Shown piece by piece: positions 18,545 through 27,568 of a DNA stretch of 64,000 bases; within the stretch, counting starts at the first letter, position 1; each line of letters begins with the position of its first letter. The position numbers were made by a program, and so were the translations under genes. The notes beneath the pieces are model-generated. The model was not told the origin of the DNA, searched no databases, and saw nothing but the letters and a program-made list of their open reading frames with translations. The stretch is from Desulfovibrionaceae bacterium (GTDB lineage: Bacteria; Desulfobacterota; Desulfovibrionia; Desulfovibrionales; Desulfovibrionaceae). The stretch lies in NCBI GenBank assembly GCA_031082225.1, contig JAVHLG010000001.1:62001-126000 (forward strand), read 5' to 3'.

Positions 18545-19699
18545 ATGATGGACCTGCGTTTTCTGGAGAACCTCCTGGATGCGACCCTCAGGCAGGCCCC
18601 CGGGGCCTCGGACATCCTGCTGTCGCCGGGGAGCCCGGTCATGGCCTCGGTGGCTGGCGCGCTAAACCCCGTGACAGGCGTCCTCCCGGCCGTGCTGACC
18701 GAGGCCGACACGGCGGCCATGGCCCGGGCGCTTCTGGAGCAACGGCCCCATGCCAAGGCCGACCACGCCGCCACGGGCTCGGCCGATCTGGCCCTGGCCC
18801 TGCCGTCCGGGACGCGCCTGCGAGCCAACGTGTTTTTGCGCCTGGGGGCCACGGCCATGGTGTTCCGCCGCCTGCCGGACGCCATCCCCACGGCCGCAGC
18901 CCTTGGGCTGCCGCCGCTTGTGACCGACGCGGCAGGGGCCCTGGACGGACTGGTGGCCGTGGTCGGGGCCACGGGCTCGGGGAAGTCCACCACCCTGGCG
19001 GCGCTGATCGACATGGTGAACCAGACCCGGGCCGTGCATGTGGTCACCCTGGAAGACCCGGTGGAATACCTGCATCCGCCCAGGCGGGCCCTGGTCTCCC
19101 AGCGGGAGCTGGGGCCGGATTTCCAGGACTTCGCCAGCGGGGTGCGGGCGGCCATGCGCCAGGCCCCCCGGGTGATCCTGGTGGGAGAGATCCGCGACCG
19201 GGAGACCGCCGAGGCCGCGCTTCGGGCCGCCGAGACCGGCCATCTGGTCTTTTGCACGGTGCACGCCACGGACTGCGGGGGCATGGTCTCCCGGCTGGCC
19301 GGGCTGTTCGACCCCTCGGAGGAACGCACGGCCCGGGCCGCCCTGGCGGGCTGCCTGCGCCTGGCCGTGGCCCAGCGGCTGGTTCCCACCCTGGACGGCG
19401 GGCGCGCCGCCGTGTTCGAGGTCATGGCCCCCACGCTGCGGGTGCGGGAGATGATCGTGCATGGCGAGACCGATGAGGCCACGTTTTCCGAGGTCGTGGC
19501 CCAGGGCAAGGCCCACGGCATGCTGAGTTTCGCCAGTTCCCTGGGGAGGCTGCTCCTGGCCGGGCGCATCAGCGAGGAGACCGTATCCCTGTATGCCCCG
19601 GACCGGGCCACGGCGGTGAAAATCATCGACGCCGTGCGCCTCGCGGCCGGAAAAAAGGATGGCGACGCGCCGCTCAAACTGGAACTGGACCGTCGCTGA
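18545..19699 (+). CDS. Second PilT/PilU-like ATPase
   Basis: GATGSGKSTTLAALIDMVN, VVTLEDPVEYLHPPRRALVSQRELG, APRVILVGEIRDRETAEAALRAAETGHLVF; start at M12 or M13 of ORF 18512. Confidence 0.88.
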   Translation: MMDLRFLENLLDATLRQAPGASDILLSPGSPVMASVAGALNPVTGVLPAVLTEADTAAMARALLEQRPHAKADHAATGSADLALALPSGTRLRANVFLRLGATAMVFRRLPDAIPTAAALGLPPLVTDAAGALDGLVAVVGATGSGKSTTLAALIDMVNQTRAVHVVTLEDPVEYLHPPRRALVSQRELGPDFQDFASGVRAAMRQAPRVILVGEIRDRETAEAALRAAETGHLVFCTVHATDCGGMVSRLAGLFDPSEERTARAALAGCLRLAVAQRLVPTLDGGRAAVFEVMAPTLRVREMIVHGETDEATFSEVVAQGKAHGMLSFASSLGRLLLAGRISEETVSLYAPDRATAVKIIDAVRLAAGKKDGDAPLKLELDRR

Positions 19700-19773
19700 C
19701 GCCTGCTTTTCCCGGATTTCCCGCGGCCTTCCCGCTGGGGGCTGGCCGGAGTTTGGCCGGGGTCTGGCCGGGC

Positions 19774-19860
19774 CGCCGTCGCCGCACGCCCGGGGGATGT
19801 GCGCGAGGAAGGCTGCCTCCTCCCGGGATTTAAACGCCGTCGCCGCACGCCCGGGGGATG
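19774..19860. repeat. Two exact 26-bp direct repeats, 61-bp period
   Basis: cgccgtcgccgcacgcccgggggatg at 19774-19799 and 19835-19860. Confidence 0.9.
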
Positions 19861-19941
19861 CGCCCTTATACCCCAAGCCGCCGCGTCTCACAGGCCATGC
19901 CAGGCACTTTTTCCGCTTCGAAAAAACGTCCAAGGAACCCC

Positions 19942-20394
19942 ATGCATATCTACGCCGATGCCGACGCGTTGCCCAACGCCATCAAGGAAATCCTGTTTCG
20001 CGCCGCCATGCGTCGGCGCATCGGCCTGACCCTGGTGGCCAACAAGACCCTGTACACCCCGCCGTCGCCGTACATTGACGCCATCCGGGTGGGCCAGGGC
20101 TTCGACGTGGTGGATGCGGCCATTGTGGAGCGCGTGACGCAAGGCGATCTGGTCATCACGGCGGACATCCCCCTGGCCGCATTGGTCATCGAAAAGGGCG
20201 CCCATGCCATCAATCCCCGGGGCGAGTTGTACACCACAGACAACATCCAGGGCCGCCTGACCATGCGCAACCTGCTCTATGAACTGCGCGGCGCGGGTGT
20301 CGTGACCGGCGGGCCGCCGCCGCTCGGCAACAAAGACAAGGAGGCCTTCGCCAACCAGCTCGATATCTTTCTGACCAAACACGCCAGGGGGTGA
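19942..20394 (+). CDS. YaiI/YqxD family (DUF188) protein
   Basis: [35 protein letters not shown]...[45 protein letters not shown]. Confidence 0.92.
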   Translation: MHIYADADALPNAIKEILFRAAMRRRIGLTLVANKTLYTPPSPYIDAIRVGQGFDVVDAAIVERVTQGDLVITADIPLAALVIEKGAHAINPRGELYTTDNIQGRLTMRNLLYELRGAGVVTGGPPPLGNKDKEAFANQLDIFLTKHARG

Positions 20395-20471
20395 GCGGGA
20401 AGAGGCATGGGGGGCCTCCGACGGGGACGGCAGTGTCAGGTGAACACTATCACTGTACAGTTATTCACATA

Positions 20472-21449
20472 CTACTGCGCTACTTTTTTCATATTTTTTA
20501 CGGCGACCCCAACAATTGCCTCGATCAGATCCATATCATATTTTAATTTTTGTTTCCCAACAAAAATATCTTCCTTGAAATATTTATCAACATTTGAAAA
20601 GAATGCATCTAGTTTTACATATATATCTGGTCTAAAATCTTTCCCAGACTTCACTACCATTTTGTGTAAAATTAATATTTCTTCGCGCCTTCTTTTAACT
20701 GACTCATAGTATTTATAGTCGCCCATTGCCACGCGATACTGCCTGAGAAAAAACATCGCAATAAATTCAATGAATAAAAACACTCCAGTTCGTGGTGCCA
20801 TGCTCCATAACGATTTTACGTTATCACCATCTACCCCTTCAAAACTCAAAGTCGATGTATAAAACAACAAAACACCTAGGAGTGCGACAACCCCTCCAAC
20901 TAATAAAAAATAGTTGGCCTTCCTATATACCGCATCGGCAACGAACTTTGATGACTGGACATTCTCTTTTAAAAGCATTGAAATACTCGGTTCACTAGCC
21001 TGAAAATTTTTTATCAAATTCATCAGCACCCCTGTGCCGCCATCTTTACTTTGATTTTTATCATCAGACTTTCCATCAGTCTTACTCTGATTATTTGGTC
21101 GGTTTATAAATTTTAACTTAAACCACCCTAACGGGACAATCCCAAACAACTGCTTAAACATCACTGGAAACATTAACACGACAAGACCAATCGACAACTC
21201 GACATAATTATTTTCAGCAATATATAAAACATCATTCAGCGTGATAGGCTTGATTGTTTTAAGCAATTGCATCCAAAATTTACCTGTAATTATCAAAACA
21301 ACGACAACCCACAGCAACATATCGACAAGTTCAAAAATCACATTGACAATTTCAATTTGGACTTGATTTGTAGCTTTAGCAATCAAACCGGCCATCGTTT
21401 CCCTATCAACGGCTATATCTTTATCTTTCTCTATATCCGGCATAACCAT
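20472..21449 (-). CDS. Orphan multi-TM membrane protein of unknown function, AT-rich
   Basis: Long ORF with about four hydrophobic segments (LLWVVVVLIITGKF, LSIGLVVLMFPVMF, FLLVGGVVALLGVLLFY, GVFLFIEFIAMFFL); AT-rich codons versus neighbours; start possibly at MPDIEKDKD. Confidence 0.75.
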   Translation of the reverse strand: MVMPDIEKDKDIAVDRETMAGLIAKATNQVQIEIVNVIFELVDMLLWVVVVLIITGKFWMQLLKTIKPITLNDVLYIAENNYVELSIGLVVLMFPVMFKQLFGIVPLGWFKLKFINRPNNQSKTDGKSDDKNQSKDGGTGVLMNLIKNFQASEPSISMLLKENVQSSKFVADAVYRKANYFLLVGGVVALLGVLLFYTSTLSFEGVDGDNVKSLWSMAPRTGVFLFIEFIAMFFLRQYRVAMGDYKYYESVKRRREEILILHKMVVKSGKDFRPDIYVKLDAFFSNVDKYFKEDIFVGKQKLKYDMDLIEAIVGVAVKNMKKVAQ

Positions 21450-21889
21450 CGTCTCCTTTGAATGTTTTCGCACAAACTCCGTAGTTTATATTGTAAAACT
21501 TATAACTCATTTTTTGTCAACATCTTCGTATAGGCAGGACATCGCCGACATGTCTTTTTATATAAAAAACTTCAATCATCTTAATATGTTAAAATTATTA
21601 TTGCACTTCATAATAACAACTTTTCCATTAGCATTACAAGGATTCTCATAGAACTTGAAACTCTCGCACAGTGCGCCCGGCAGCCTCGAGCGCAGCGACG
21701 CATAGGCTGCCGAAGCGCTACGCCGCAAACCCCGAGCCCGGCCACGCACCGACCCGCACCCCCCAAGCCCGGCCCCACACACCACACAACCGCGAAGCCG
21801 ATATGCCTCCAGGCTTTGCAAGCCCGCCGCAGGCGTGATAGCAACCCAAAGCGCCATCTCCGTTTTCCGGAGTCCCGCGCCAGGGGCCT

Positions 21890-22801
21890 TTGCCCGACAC
21901 CGACACCCGGACCGCCATGGAAAAGATCGCCGCCCTGCTCGTGCACCCGGACCCCACGGCCCGGTCCACCCTCCGGGACTACCTGGGCGGCGTGGATTTC
22001 ATCCGGGTGGTGGGCGAGGCGGTCAGCGCCTTCGAGGCCGGGGAACTGTTGCGCGCCATCCCCTACGGCATCGTGTTCCTGGGCGTGGACCTGCCCGGCG
22101 GCATCTCCGGCCTGGACCTGGCCCGGACCCTGGCCAGCCGCAAAAACCGCCCCGGGCTGGTCTTTCTGGCCGCCGACGAATCCCACGCCTTTGCCGCCTT
22201 CGAACTCGGGGCCGCCGACTACCTCCTGTGGCCCGCCACGGCGGAACGCTTCGAACGCACCATCGAACGCCTAAGCCGCGTAAAGCCCGCCTTCCAGGAG
22301 ATTTCAGCCCCGTCGGCCTGGCAAAAGGCCGAGGAGCCGCCGGGCGACGCCTCCGGGGGCGACGACGAGGAGACCGTGCGCCTGCCCCTGGAGGAGGAGG
22401 AGGAGGACCGCTTCATCTCCGCCCTCAAGCAGGCCTGGGATCTGACCCAGTTCAAACGGCCGCGCGACATCGAAAAGCTCCCGGTCACCCTGGACGGCCG
22501 GACCATCCTCATCCCCTACACCCAGATCATCTTCGTGGAGGCCTACGAGGACTATTCCTTCGTGCACACGGCCACCCAGAAATTTCTCACCTCCTACCGC
22601 CTGAAGCTGCTGGAGGACCGCCTAAAGCCCCACCGGTTCTTCCGGGTACACCGCAAATACCTGGTGAACCTGGATCTGGTCACGGAGATCGCCTCGCTCC
22701 CCGGCGGCAACTTCATGCTGCGGACAGCGGGCAAAACCCGCATCGAACTGCCCATCGGCCGCCGCCGCATCGGCGAGCTCAAACAGGTGCTCGGGCTTTA
22801 G
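21890..22801 (+). CDS. LytTR family response regulator
   Basis: REC-like N-terminus (GLDLARTLASRKNRPGLVFLAADE) and LytTR domain (ILIPYTQIIFVEAYEDYSFVHT...LLEDRLKPHRFFRVHRKYLVNLDLV). Confidence 0.9.
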   Translation: MPDTDTRTAMEKIAALLVHPDPTARSTLRDYLGGVDFIRVVGEAVSAFEAGELLRAIPYGIVFLGVDLPGGISGLDLARTLASRKNRPGLVFLAADESHAFAAFELGAADYLLWPATAERFERTIERLSRVKPAFQEISAPSAWQKAEEPPGDASGGDDEETVRLPLEEEEEDRFISALKQAWDLTQFKRPRDIEKLPVTLDGRTILIPYTQIIFVEAYEDYSFVHTATQKFLTSYRLKLLEDRLKPHRFFRVHRKYLVNLDLVTEIASLPGGNFMLRTAGKTRIELPIGRRRIGELKQVLGL

Positions 22802-22811
22802 GAGTTGTGCC

Positions 22812-24770
22812 GTGCCGACAAGAAACGACGAGTCAAAAACCGGCGCGCTCGACGCCCTGCACGTGGAAAACCGGGTATTCAGGCCCGATCCCCAGACCGT
22901 CATCGAGGCCAACGTCACCCCTGCCGACCTGGAAGCCGCCCTGGCCCTGGCCGCCGCCGATCCCCTGGCCTACTGGGAGCGCGCCGCCGAGGAACTGGAG
23001 TGGCACCGCCGTTGGGAGCGGGTGCTCGACGACGACCACCCGCCCCGCTTCCGCTGGTTCGCGGGCGGCCGTTGCAATATCGCCCACAACGCCCTGGACC
23101 GGCACGCCCGCTCGGGCAACAAAAACCGGCTGGCCCTGATCTGGGAGGGCGAGGCCGGGGATTGCCGCAAGTTCACCTATTACGAGCTTTTCCGGGAAGT
23201 GAACCGCCTGGCCAACGCCTTCCGGTCCCTGGGCCTTGTCCGGGGCGACCGGGTGACGCTGTACATGCCGCCCCTGCCCGAGACGCTGATCGCCATGCTG
23301 GCCGCGGCCAAGGTGGGCGCGTCGCACAGCCTGGTGTTCGCCGGATTCTCGGCCCGTTTTCTGCGCCAGCGCATCAACGACGCCCGCTCCAAGATCCTGG
23401 TCACGGCCGACGGCTTCTACCGAGGCGGCCGGGTGATCGCGCTCAAGCCCGTGGTGGACGACGCCCTGCACGGGGTGCATGGCGGCTGCGCCGAGACCGT
23501 GGTGGTGGTGCCCCGGGTGGGCATCGACGTGGAGATGACCGCGCCGCGCGACCTGTTCTATCACGACGTGGTGCGCCGGGAATCCGCCGAGGCCGCCTGC
23601 GCGGCCATGGAATCGGACGACGAGCTGTTTGTGCTGTTCACCTCCGGGACCACCGGCCGCCCCAAGGCCGTGGCCCACGCCCACGGCGGCTTCATGGTGG
23701 GCGTGCACCACACCTTCCGCGAGGTCTTCGACATCAAGCCCACGGACATCTATTTCTGCACCGCCGACCCAGGCTGGATCACCGGCCACGCCTACGGGGT
23801 CTACGGCCCGCTTCTGGCCGGGGCCACCTCCATCATGTACGAGGGCCATCCCCTCTATCCCCAGGCCGACCGGCTGTGGAGCATGGTGGCCCGGCACGGG
23901 GTGACGGCGCTGTACACCACGCCCACGCTTCTGCGCCTGCTCATGCGCTATGGGCCGCAGTATCCCAAAAAGCACGACCTCTCGACCCTGCGTCTGCTGG
24001 GGTCCGTGGGCGAGCCCATCGGGGCCGAGACCTGGCTGTGGCTGCACAAGCACATCGGCCGCTCGCGCTGTCCGGTGCTGGATACCTGGTGGCAGACGGA
24101 GACGGGCATGATGATGATCAGCCCGCTGCCCATCTCGCCGCTCAAACCCGGTTCCGTGGGCAAGCCGCTGCCGGGCGTGGCGGCGGATGTGGTGGACGCG
24201 GCGGGCAACTCCCTGCCGCCGGGCCAGGGGGGCTTTCTGGTCATCAAAAAGCCCTGGCCGGGCATGTTCAAGGAGCCGACCGAGGACATGGGCGGGGCCC
24301 GGGCCTGTCTGGCGGATTACTGGAACCGCATCCCGGGGATGTATTTCGCCGGGGACATGGCCCACAGGGACGAGGACGGCTACTATTTCATCCGGGGCCG
24401 GGCGGATGACGTCTTAAACATCGCCGGGCGGCGCATGGGCACAGCCGAGCTTGAGGCGGCGCTTCTGTCGCACCGGGCCGTGGCCGAGGCGGCGGTGATC
24501 GGGCTGCCGGACAGGATCAAGGGACAGGTGGCCAAGGCGTTCGTGGCCCCGGTTCCGGGCTATGAGGCCCAGTTCGACGGCGAGGACGGGCTTCGGGCGG
24601 ATATCGCGCGGCATGTACGGCGCGAGCTTGGGCCGATCGTGGCCTTCAAGGCCATCGAGATTCGCGAGGCGTTGCCGCACACCCGTAGCGGCAAGATTTT
24701 GCGCCGGGCGCTGCGCGACGGCGAGCTTGGGGTGGAGAGGGATGAAGGGGAGGCGTTGGAGGATGAATAG
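22812..24770 (+). CDS. acs: Acetyl-CoA synthetase (AMP-forming)
   Basis: LFVLFTSGTTGRPKAVAHAHGGFMVGVHHTF, DTWWQTETGMMMISPLP, RADDVLNIAGRRMGTAELEAALLSH, HTRSGKILRRALR. Confidence 0.95.
   Translation: MPTRNDESKTGALDALHVENRVFRPDPQTVIEANVTPADLEAALALAAADPLAYWERAAEELEWHRRWERVLDDDHPPRFRWFAGGRCNIAHNALDRHARSGNKNRLALIWEGEAGDCRKFTYYELFREVNRLANAFRSLGLVRGDRVTLYMPPLPETLIAMLAAAKVGASHSLVFAGFSARFLRQRINDARSKILVTADGFYRGGRVIALKPVVDDALHGVHGGCAETVVVVPRVGIDVEMTAPRDLFYHDVVRRESAEAACAAMESDDELFVLFTSGTTGRPKAVAHAHGGFMVGVHHTFREVFDIKPTDIYFCTADPGWITGHAYGVYGPLLAGATSIMYEGHPLYPQADRLWSMVARHGVTALYTTPTLLRLLMRYGPQYPKKHDLSTLRLLGSVGEPIGAETWLWLHKHIGRSRCPVLDTWWQTETGMMMISPLPISPLKPGSVGKPLPGVAADVVDAAGNSLPPGQGGFLVIKKPWPGMFKEPTEDMGGARACLADYWNRIPGMYFAGDMAHRDEDGYYFIRGRADDVLNIAGRRMGTAELEAALLSHRAVAEAAVIGLPDRIKGQVAKAFVAPVPGYEAQFDGEDGLRADIARHVRRELGPIVAFKAIEIREALPHTRSGKILRRALRDGELGVERDEGEALEDE
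24745..24770. repeat. 26-bp direct repeat, left copy (acs 3' end)
   Basis: aaggggaggcgttggaggatgaatag; matches 26630-26655 at 24/26 positions. Confidence 0.85.
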
Positions 24771-25068
24771 AGCGATCCAGCCCCCCTGTGGTGTCGCGAC
24801 AGAATGGAAACACGGTTTGTGGATTTCCCGCTGCATGTTATAGAAAACAATGGAGAGGGGGAATTCTCCTTTTGCTGATGGTTACGCGGCTGGAATCGTC
24901 CTGGACAAAAACCCCTTCACGCATTAATAATTATACGGCAGGAAGTACGACGCCCCCTGAAATCGTTTCATCCGCTCATTCCTTTTGTGGTATTGGTATT
25001 TTCTGCTGTGGAAAGCAATAAGCCCTCAAACAACAAGATAACGCTACATGTACTGAAGGACTGCAAGA

Positions 25069-25302
25069 TTGGCAGGAAAACCAAGGCCATCACCGTGCTT
25101 CCTAGATAAACTAGATGTAATTCGGGTGGATGCTGGGAGAAAAGTATGGCGATCTTCTGACGGGGAAAGACTATATACTTGGGATTCATTTCACGGGGAG
25201 ATTGAAGTTTTTAATGCAAGAGGATACCATCTTGGCGTTCTTGATCCAATAAACGGAGACATGATTAAGGGTGCCATTAGAGGGAGGAAGATCCATGTAT
25301 AG
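25069..25302 (+). CDS. Stand-alone colicin E3/pyocin S6-type ribonuclease (16S rRNase) domain, putative toxin
   Basis: TTG start. KVWRSSDGERLYTWDSFHGEIEVFNARGYHLGVLDPINGDMIKGAIRGRKIHV resembles colicin E3 C-terminus RKIYEWDSQHGELEGYRASDGQHLGSFDPKTGNQLKGPDPKRNIKKYL as recalled; catalytic D, H and E of D-S-x-H-G-E-x-E retained. Confidence 0.82.
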   Translation: MAGKPRPSPCFLDKLDVIRVDAGRKVWRSSDGERLYTWDSFHGEIEVFNARGYHLGVLDPINGDMIKGAIRGRKIHV

Positions 25303-25612
25303 CAACAATAGAACATTTACCAGTCTATGTCTTGACGGTGAAGCCGATCTGACTGACATCGACGATTATATTGAAGCATGGCACCTGAACAACGACGACA
25401 GGCCTCTAAATGAATATCTTGGCCTATCGTCAACAGAATATGAACTTTGGATGAAGAAACCCGAATCTCTCCGGTATATACTTAATTGCAAGCGGTTTGG
25501 GGAACAAATTTCTTCAACTTACGAGCGAGATTGTGAGCTACCTTTTGCTGCTAGAGCTTCATCTGTTTCCAAGATGCAGGAGGTTCAGGATTGGCTGACC
25601 AAGAGGAAGTAA
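25295..25612 (+). CDS. Small acidic protein, putative antitoxin/immunity partner
   Basis: MYSNNRTFTSLCLDGEADLTDIDDYIEAWHLNNDDRPLNEYLGLSSTEYELWMKKPESLRYILNCKR...; ATG overlaps the toxin stop (ATGTATAG). Confidence 0.75.
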   Translation: MYSNNRTFTSLCLDGEADLTDIDDYIEAWHLNNDDRPLNEYLGLSSTEYELWMKKPESLRYILNCKRFGEQISSTYERDCELPFAARASSVSKMQEVQDWLTKRK

Positions 25613-25616
25613 CAAC

Positions 25617-26579
25617 GTGGAACCTGTACTAAAAATCGCCAGAAGAATCATAGAAAAATACCGCCTTACATATCCTTTTAGCATCTCTGACTTTGCCGAA
25701 CATATCGTGAACATTGAATATGGCAACCTGCCATCTGACGTTGACGGGATCGTGTTGCAAGAAGAAATTCCTAAGCCAACTGTAATCCTCAACACTGCAT
25801 CGTCAGCATCAAGGAAAATTTTTACACTAGCACATGAAATTGGCCACTACTTCATACCATGGCATCCTCTTAATTTTGTTTGCCAAGCAGACGAAGGATG
25901 GATTAGTCAAAGTTCACGATATTGGCTAACAGAAGGCGAAGCAAACAAATTTGCAGCTGAACTGTTAATGCCACAAAACTGGATAAAAAGCCTAGCCGCA
26001 GAGAACGCTTCAATCCCACTTCTTATCCAAAATGTGTGCAAGATGGGTGTATCTTCAACAGCTGCATGCTTTTCGATATGCCGAGCACTCGGTCCTGGAC
26101 ATGTTTTCGTAGAGACAGACACCGATAATAAAGTACTTTATTCATCAAAATCAAAAAACACTATCGCATCCCCTCCAACAAAAGGTTCTATATTCCATGA
26201 AAAGTTATTCGCATACTCTGGATGTAGCATAACATCTACAAAGAACGGATTCAATAAACTATATTGGCTTGATTTTACTGACAGCGAACATCGTGGGAAC
26301 ATAGGGATTGACATAAAAACGGAGATTGATTCACGAATTTTACTTAAGGACTTTCTTGATATATATACAATATCCCAAGAAGTTAGAACTTCCCTGTCCA
26401 GACGCATCAATGGCGTCATAGGCGCGGCAAACACTAAATGTCAAAATCGAAATTTTGAATGTTTCTATAACGTATTATGCCAACGCTTCGCCTCAAATCA
26501 TGATCTTTCAATGCTTCTCACTGACGATTTGTTCAGGAGATTTCTTGAAAAAAAAGCTTACGAGTTAACTGACAGATAG
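25617..26579 (+). CDS. ImmA/IrrE family metallo-endopeptidase
   Basis: GTG start; FTLAHEIGHYFIPWHP zinc motif, downstream TEGEANKFAAELLMP; 4 nt after the previous stop codon. Confidence 0.9.
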   Translation: MEPVLKIARRIIEKYRLTYPFSISDFAEHIVNIEYGNLPSDVDGIVLQEEIPKPTVILNTASSASRKIFTLAHEIGHYFIPWHPLNFVCQADEGWISQSSRYWLTEGEANKFAAELLMPQNWIKSLAAENASIPLLIQNVCKMGVSSTAACFSICRALGPGHVFVETDTDNKVLYSSKSKNTIASPPTKGSIFHEKLFAYSGCSITSTKNGFNKLYWLDFTDSEHRGNIGIDIKTEIDSRILLKDFLDIYTISQEVRTSLSRRINGVIGAANTKCQNRNFECFYNVLCQRFASNHDLSMLLTDDLFRRFLEKKAYELTDR

Positions 26580-26629
26580 CATCATGAACAATGACTGACA
26601 AAGAGAACGAGCCATGATCAAGACGATGG

Positions 26630-26655
26630 AAGGGGAGACGCTGGAGGATGAATAG
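26630..26655. repeat. 26-bp direct repeat, right copy (acs 3'-end-like)
   Basis: aaggggagacgctggaggatgaatag. Confidence 0.85.
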
Positions 26656-26881
26656 CGGCGACACCATCCCCTGGGCCGAGGCCTTTCCCGACCGGCGCCC
26701 CGGGCATGTGCTGGCCGGGGCCAGGTACCGCGAAAACATGACCCAGAAGGCCCTGGCCGCGCGTATCGGCTGCCGCCCCGGGCACATCTCCGAGATGGAG
26801 CACGGCCGCCGCCCCATCGGCAAAGAGATGGCCAAACGGCTGGCCGCCGCCCTGAACACCACCTACAAGGTCTTCCTCTAA
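26648..26881 (+). CDS. XRE family helix-turn-helix regulator
   Basis: LAGARYRENMTQKALAARIGCRPGHISEMEHGRRPIGKEMAKRLAAALN HTH signature. Confidence 0.9.
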   Translation: MNSGDTIPWAEAFPDRRPGHVLAGARYRENMTQKALAARIGCRPGHISEMEHGRRPIGKEMAKRLAAALNTTYKVFL

Positions 26882-27112
26882 GCATTCCGACCGGTCGCGC
26901 CCCTCCGTCAACCGCGCCGCAAGTGACGCCCGCGCCCTTGCCGGGTCATTCGGGCCGCTCGCCGGACATGGCCGGTCACCCTTTTTCGTCCTGCCGGGGT
27001 CGCCCGCACCCGGCATCCCGGGTGAAAAATATTTTTTGTCCAGCCCTCAAGTTTCCCCTGCCGCCTGCCGATAAGATCATCCAGTGAGACAAACTTTATC
27101 CCGGCGGCGGCC

Positions 27113-27475
27113 ATGATCGAAAACGCGTCCCAAACCCTGGCCCGGTCCCTGATGGCCACAACTTGGCCCCAGGCCGTCTCCCCTGACGCCGCCCGGGCCA
27201 TGGCGGACACCCAGGGGGCAACAGCCGCCAGCCAGGAACCGGCCCGCGCCGCCCAGTCCTCCCCCTCGCAAAACTTCTCCCCCATCGTCCTGGCCCCGGG
27301 TCTGGCCTCGCTTGGGTCCGAACCCGTGACCGGCGCGGACTCGGACGCCGCAACCGGACAAGACGCCGACCGGGAACGCACCGCCGCCGACCAGGGCCGC
27401 TCCCGCTACGCCGCCGGGTCGCGTACCGGGTCGCAGGCGCAAGGCGACGGCCCCAGCCTGGACATGCGGGTCTGA
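27113..27475 (+). CDS. Small hypothetical protein; 3' end lies in the duplicated segment
   Basis: ORF of 120 aa in the correct strand context; no recognisable family. Confidence 0.35.
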   Translation: MIENASQTLARSLMATTWPQAVSPDAARAMADTQGATAASQEPARAAQSSPSQNFSPIVLAPGLASLGSEPVTGADSDAATGQDADRERTAADQGRSRYAAGSRTGSQAQGDGPSLDMRV

Positions 27476-27568
27476 GCCAGGCTGCAGCGGCTGTCAGGCG
27501 ATGCCCAGAAACAGGGAGAGGGAACGGACGATTTCGAGCATCTTTTCCTGATGCACATGCCCGAAGAC
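27377..27568. repeat. ~192-bp direct repeat copy A (contains 3' end of mazF)
   Basis: Near-identical to 28146-28336 by eye. Confidence 0.9.

Noticed and set aside
17116-19848. Minus-strand ORF 910 aa
   Set aside because: Antisense to pilT and the second PilT-like ATPase; low-complexity composition
26908-27442. Minus-strand ORFs over the 27.0-27.4 kb region
   Set aside because: Mutually overlapping low-complexity frames without motifs; coding status of this stretch is unclear
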